Origin: Pseudoalteromonas lipolytica
GTDB taxonomy: Bacteria > Pseudomonadota > Gammaproteobacteria > Enterobacterales > Alteromonadaceae
Direction: 5' to 3'
DNA: 64,000 bases
NCBI RefSeq assembly: GCF_001306915.1
Contig: NZ_LJTC01000001.1
Span: 283,887 to 347,886, forward strand
Within the stretch, counting starts at the first letter, position 1. The number at the start of each line of letters is the position of its first letter. Both the position numbers and the translations under genes were made by a program. The notes beneath the pieces were generated by a model, which saw nothing but the letters and a program-made list of their open reading frames with translations, ran no database searches and was not told the origin of the DNA. This document shows, piece by piece, positions 62,140-64,000 of this stretch.

Positions 62140-64000
62140 TTAGAACTTGAAGTTAACTGAAAGCTGCAAACTACGCGGGTTATAGTAACTGCGTGATTCA
62201 CCAAAGTTTTCATACTGAGCGTACGGGTTTTTGTTGAACCCTGTTTGGCGGTTAAAGACATTAAATAAATCTGCGCGGAATTGTAATTCCATATCACCTG
62301 AGAACTTAAAGTCTTGGGTGTAGTTTAAGTCAAGTTGCCAGTGGCTTGCTGTTCTTCGAGAACCCGCAGGTTCTGCATAGCGACTCACATGACTTGAAGC
62401 GTATCCGTATTGTGTACCATCCCATGCTTCCCAAGCTTGACCAGATTGGAATACAAAGTAAGCACCAATGTTTGCTTCCCACGGCACAGTGTAGTAACCA
62501 TACACTTTGACTTTATGCGGTTTATCTCCAGATAGTGTTCCGTAGCGGTTATCCCATGAGTAACGACCACGACCATCACCATAGTATGATGAGCCAATAA
62601 AGTTATTAGCATCATTACTTGTTGTGGTATTGTCTTGGTCGAAGTTACCGTAGTAATGACTCCAAACATAAGAAGCATTGATGTAGCTGTTTTCACCTAG
62701 GTACTCAGCTTCGATACTGGCTTCCCAATATTTAGTCTCGCCACCATCTACTTCAGCAATAACATAAGATGAACCGCCAATTTCATCGCGGATTTCGGCT
62801 AGGTTATCTACATAAAGGCCTTTGTCTGCTATGTGTTGTGGTACACCTTCTGCATCAACACCAGAGTAGTCAGTTAAGCGAGCGTCATTTGGCATATCTT
62901 CCCAAAAATGCATACCTTTACGGTGACGTACGTGAGCACGTAATACTAAATCAGAACCCACGTATTTAGTGGTACCAAGCGTGAACTCATTGATACGACG
63001 AGGTTTCATACCCTCTTGGAATGCTTTACCTGACGAGCCGCGTCGAGGTGATGCAGAAAGAATATTACCCGAGTCATCAAGTAATAATTCAATTTCTGAG
63101 CGTGTGTTACGGTCCCAAGATGCTGCACGAGCTAATGAACTTGCTTCAGGGTTATAAATAGCAAAATTCGCAAATACTGAGTCTTGTTCTGCATAATTCC
63201 AAGTTGCACCTAAACGCGGTTGAAGCATATCACTCCAATCTGTTTTATACATTTCGTACTTATGGCCCGGAGCTAACTCGTAACCCGATACTGTTCCCGA
63301 TTTCTCTTTTAAGCCTTGCCCGTACCAAGTATCTTGGCTCACAAGTAGGCCAATATTATAAGTCCAATCACCATGTTCAATAGTATCGTTTATTTCGAAA
63401 TTGAGGCTACGCATTTCAGAATTGATACCAGAGACTGTGCTCCCATCAGTTGCTAGACTCATTTGCTGTACATGTGCTCTATATATAGCGTCGGCAGGGT
63501 CAAAACCTTCAGTGTCTGCATCAGGATCGACTAAACCTCCTAGGTAAGAGATGCGCCCCCAACCATTTGATAAACGAGTAATCTGCTCTTCACCTTCTTC
63601 CCATTTTGCGCCTAAGTGTAGTGTGTGGTAAGTGTCACCCCAGTTAAACTCATGCTCTAAATTAATTTCAAAAGAGTCTCTGTAAAAGTTTTGGTTATCA
63701 TATTGGGCGTAAGCACCAACACCACCTTCACCTTTCATCACACCATCTTCTAAGTAACCATAAGCATTGATTAATGCTGTAGCTCCCGCATTATAAGAAG
63801 CTATTTGCTCTTCTGTGAAAGCACCTTCAGAATCATATTCTCTTAGGTTTGGAACAGAAAAATAACCCATTTGAGTAAGGTTATTGATATCTACTTGGCT
63901 AGATAATGATGGAATAACGCTTAACTCAGTATCTGGTTTTGAACCTGTTTCTAATTCAAACTTACTGTATTGGAATGATAGAGTAGTTGCAGAGCCTAAA
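62140..64000 (-). CDS. TonB-dependent receptor, Oar-like, C-terminal part
   Basis: At least 619 residues; the frame stays open through 63999, so the gene starts beyond the right edge, and the in-frame Met at 63870 is internal. The visible part is barrel: repeated strand pairs rich in Tyr, Trp and Asn, FQYSKFELETGS near the edge, and the ending FRADLFNVFNRQTGF ... LQLSVNFKF with C-terminal Phe for BAM recognition. This is the large TonB/Oar type common in Alteromonadales, probably for an oligosaccharide or peptide. Whether it belongs to the muropeptide cluster cannot be told; it is separated from it by two terminators. Confidence 0.85.
   Translation of the reverse strand, partial: LGSATTLSFQYSKFELETGSKPDTELSVIPSLSSQVDINNLTQMGYFSVPNLREYDSEGAFTEEQIASYNAGATALINAYGYLEDGVMKGEGGVGAYAQYDNQNFYRDSFEINLEHEFNWGDTYHTLHLGAKWEEGEEQITRLSNGWGRISYLGGLVDPDADTEGFDPADAIYRAHVQQMSLATDGSTVSGINSEMRSLNFEINDTIEHGDWTYNIGLLVSQDTWYGQGLKEKSGTVSGYELAPGHKYEMYKTDWSDMLQPRLGATWNYAEQDSVFANFAIYNPEASSLARAASWDRNTRSEIELLLDDSGNILSASPRRGSSGKAFQEGMKPRRINEFTLGTTKYVGSDLVLRAHVRHRKGMHFWEDMPNDARLTDYSGVDAEGVPQHIADKGLYVDNLAEIRDEIGGSSYVIAEVDGGETKYWEASIEAEYLGENSYINASYVWSHYYGNFDQDNTTTSNDANNFIGSSYYGDGRGRYSWDNRYGTLSGDKPHKVKVYGYYTVPWEANIGAYFVFQSGQAWEAWDGTQYGYASSHVSRYAEPAGSRRTASHWQLDLNYTQDFKFSGDMELQFRADLFNVFNRQTGFNKNPYAQYENFGESRSYYNPRSLQLSVNFKF

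Noticed and set aside
63870..63870. Met at 63870 as the start of the right-edge receptor gene
   Set aside because: The frame stays open upstream to the window edge with barrel-like sequence, and a receptor would need a signal peptide and plug that are not present.

Overview
The window reads as chromosome of a marine gammaproteobacterium of the order Alteromonadales, most like Pseudoalteromonas. This rests on moderate AT richness, SD-led genes, gene neighbourhoods shared with Escherichia coli (xseA/guaB-guaA, holD-rimI, smp/serB, srmB/trmN6, fldB/xerD-dsbC-recJ-prfB-lysS, Ser(GCT)-4xArg(ACG) tRNAs), many c-di-GMP and TonB-receptor genes, and family-level resemblance of the proteins. The genus is inferred, not proven.

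Layout. 1-8.8 kb: the edge of an exported protein, a DUF3581 protein, a DEAD-box helicase, two diguanylate cyclases, a MetF-like protein behind a MetJ-type operator, and an M16 peptidase lipoprotein. 8.9-12.5 kb is accessory: a TetR repressor faces a three-gene operon (DhlA-type haloalkane dehalogenase, flavodoxin-fold quinone reductase, hotdog thioesterase) across a promoter carrying two perfect operators. It is followed by a small cassette of three single-span membrane proteins, one a membrane-tethered XRE regulator and one only 31 residues long. 12.8-26 kb: cysE, xseA, guaBA, a LysR/monooxygenase pair, tRNA-Trp, holD-like, rimI, a large hybrid sensor kinase and prfC. 26-37 kb: argS, a repeat-rich gap, pdxH, tatD-like, smp-like, serB, a double PilZ protein, radA and two envelope proteins. 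37-48.5 kb: srmB, trmN6, small envelope proteins, fldB, xerD, dsbC, recJ, prfB (with its programmed frameshift) and lysS. 49-50.1 kb: a tRNA-Ser/tRNA-Arg array with a decayed extra copy and REP-type palindromes.

50.1-61.5 kb is the most coherent accessory system: a peptidoglycan-fragment scavenging cluster. A TonB receptor faces a serine-hydrolase lipoprotein, an NlpC/P60 endopeptidase, an L-Ala-D/L-Glu epimerase and a YkuD-type lipoprotein. These are followed by a sodium:solute symporter, a BadF-type sugar kinase (MurK-like), MurQ and a NamZ-type exo-muramidase. Together they would cut muropeptides outside the cytoplasm, import MurNAc and L-Ala-D-Glu, phosphorylate MurNAc, convert it to GlcNAc-6-P and epimerise the dipeptide. 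Two near-identical 17-bp palindromes precede the two halves and suggest one shared regulator that is not encoded here. 61.6-64 kb: a TonB-C-domain lipoprotein and the 3' part of a second TonB receptor.

No CRISPR array, prophage or insertion-sequence transposase was seen. Repeats that open with GTAGG recur in three places and look like REP elements.
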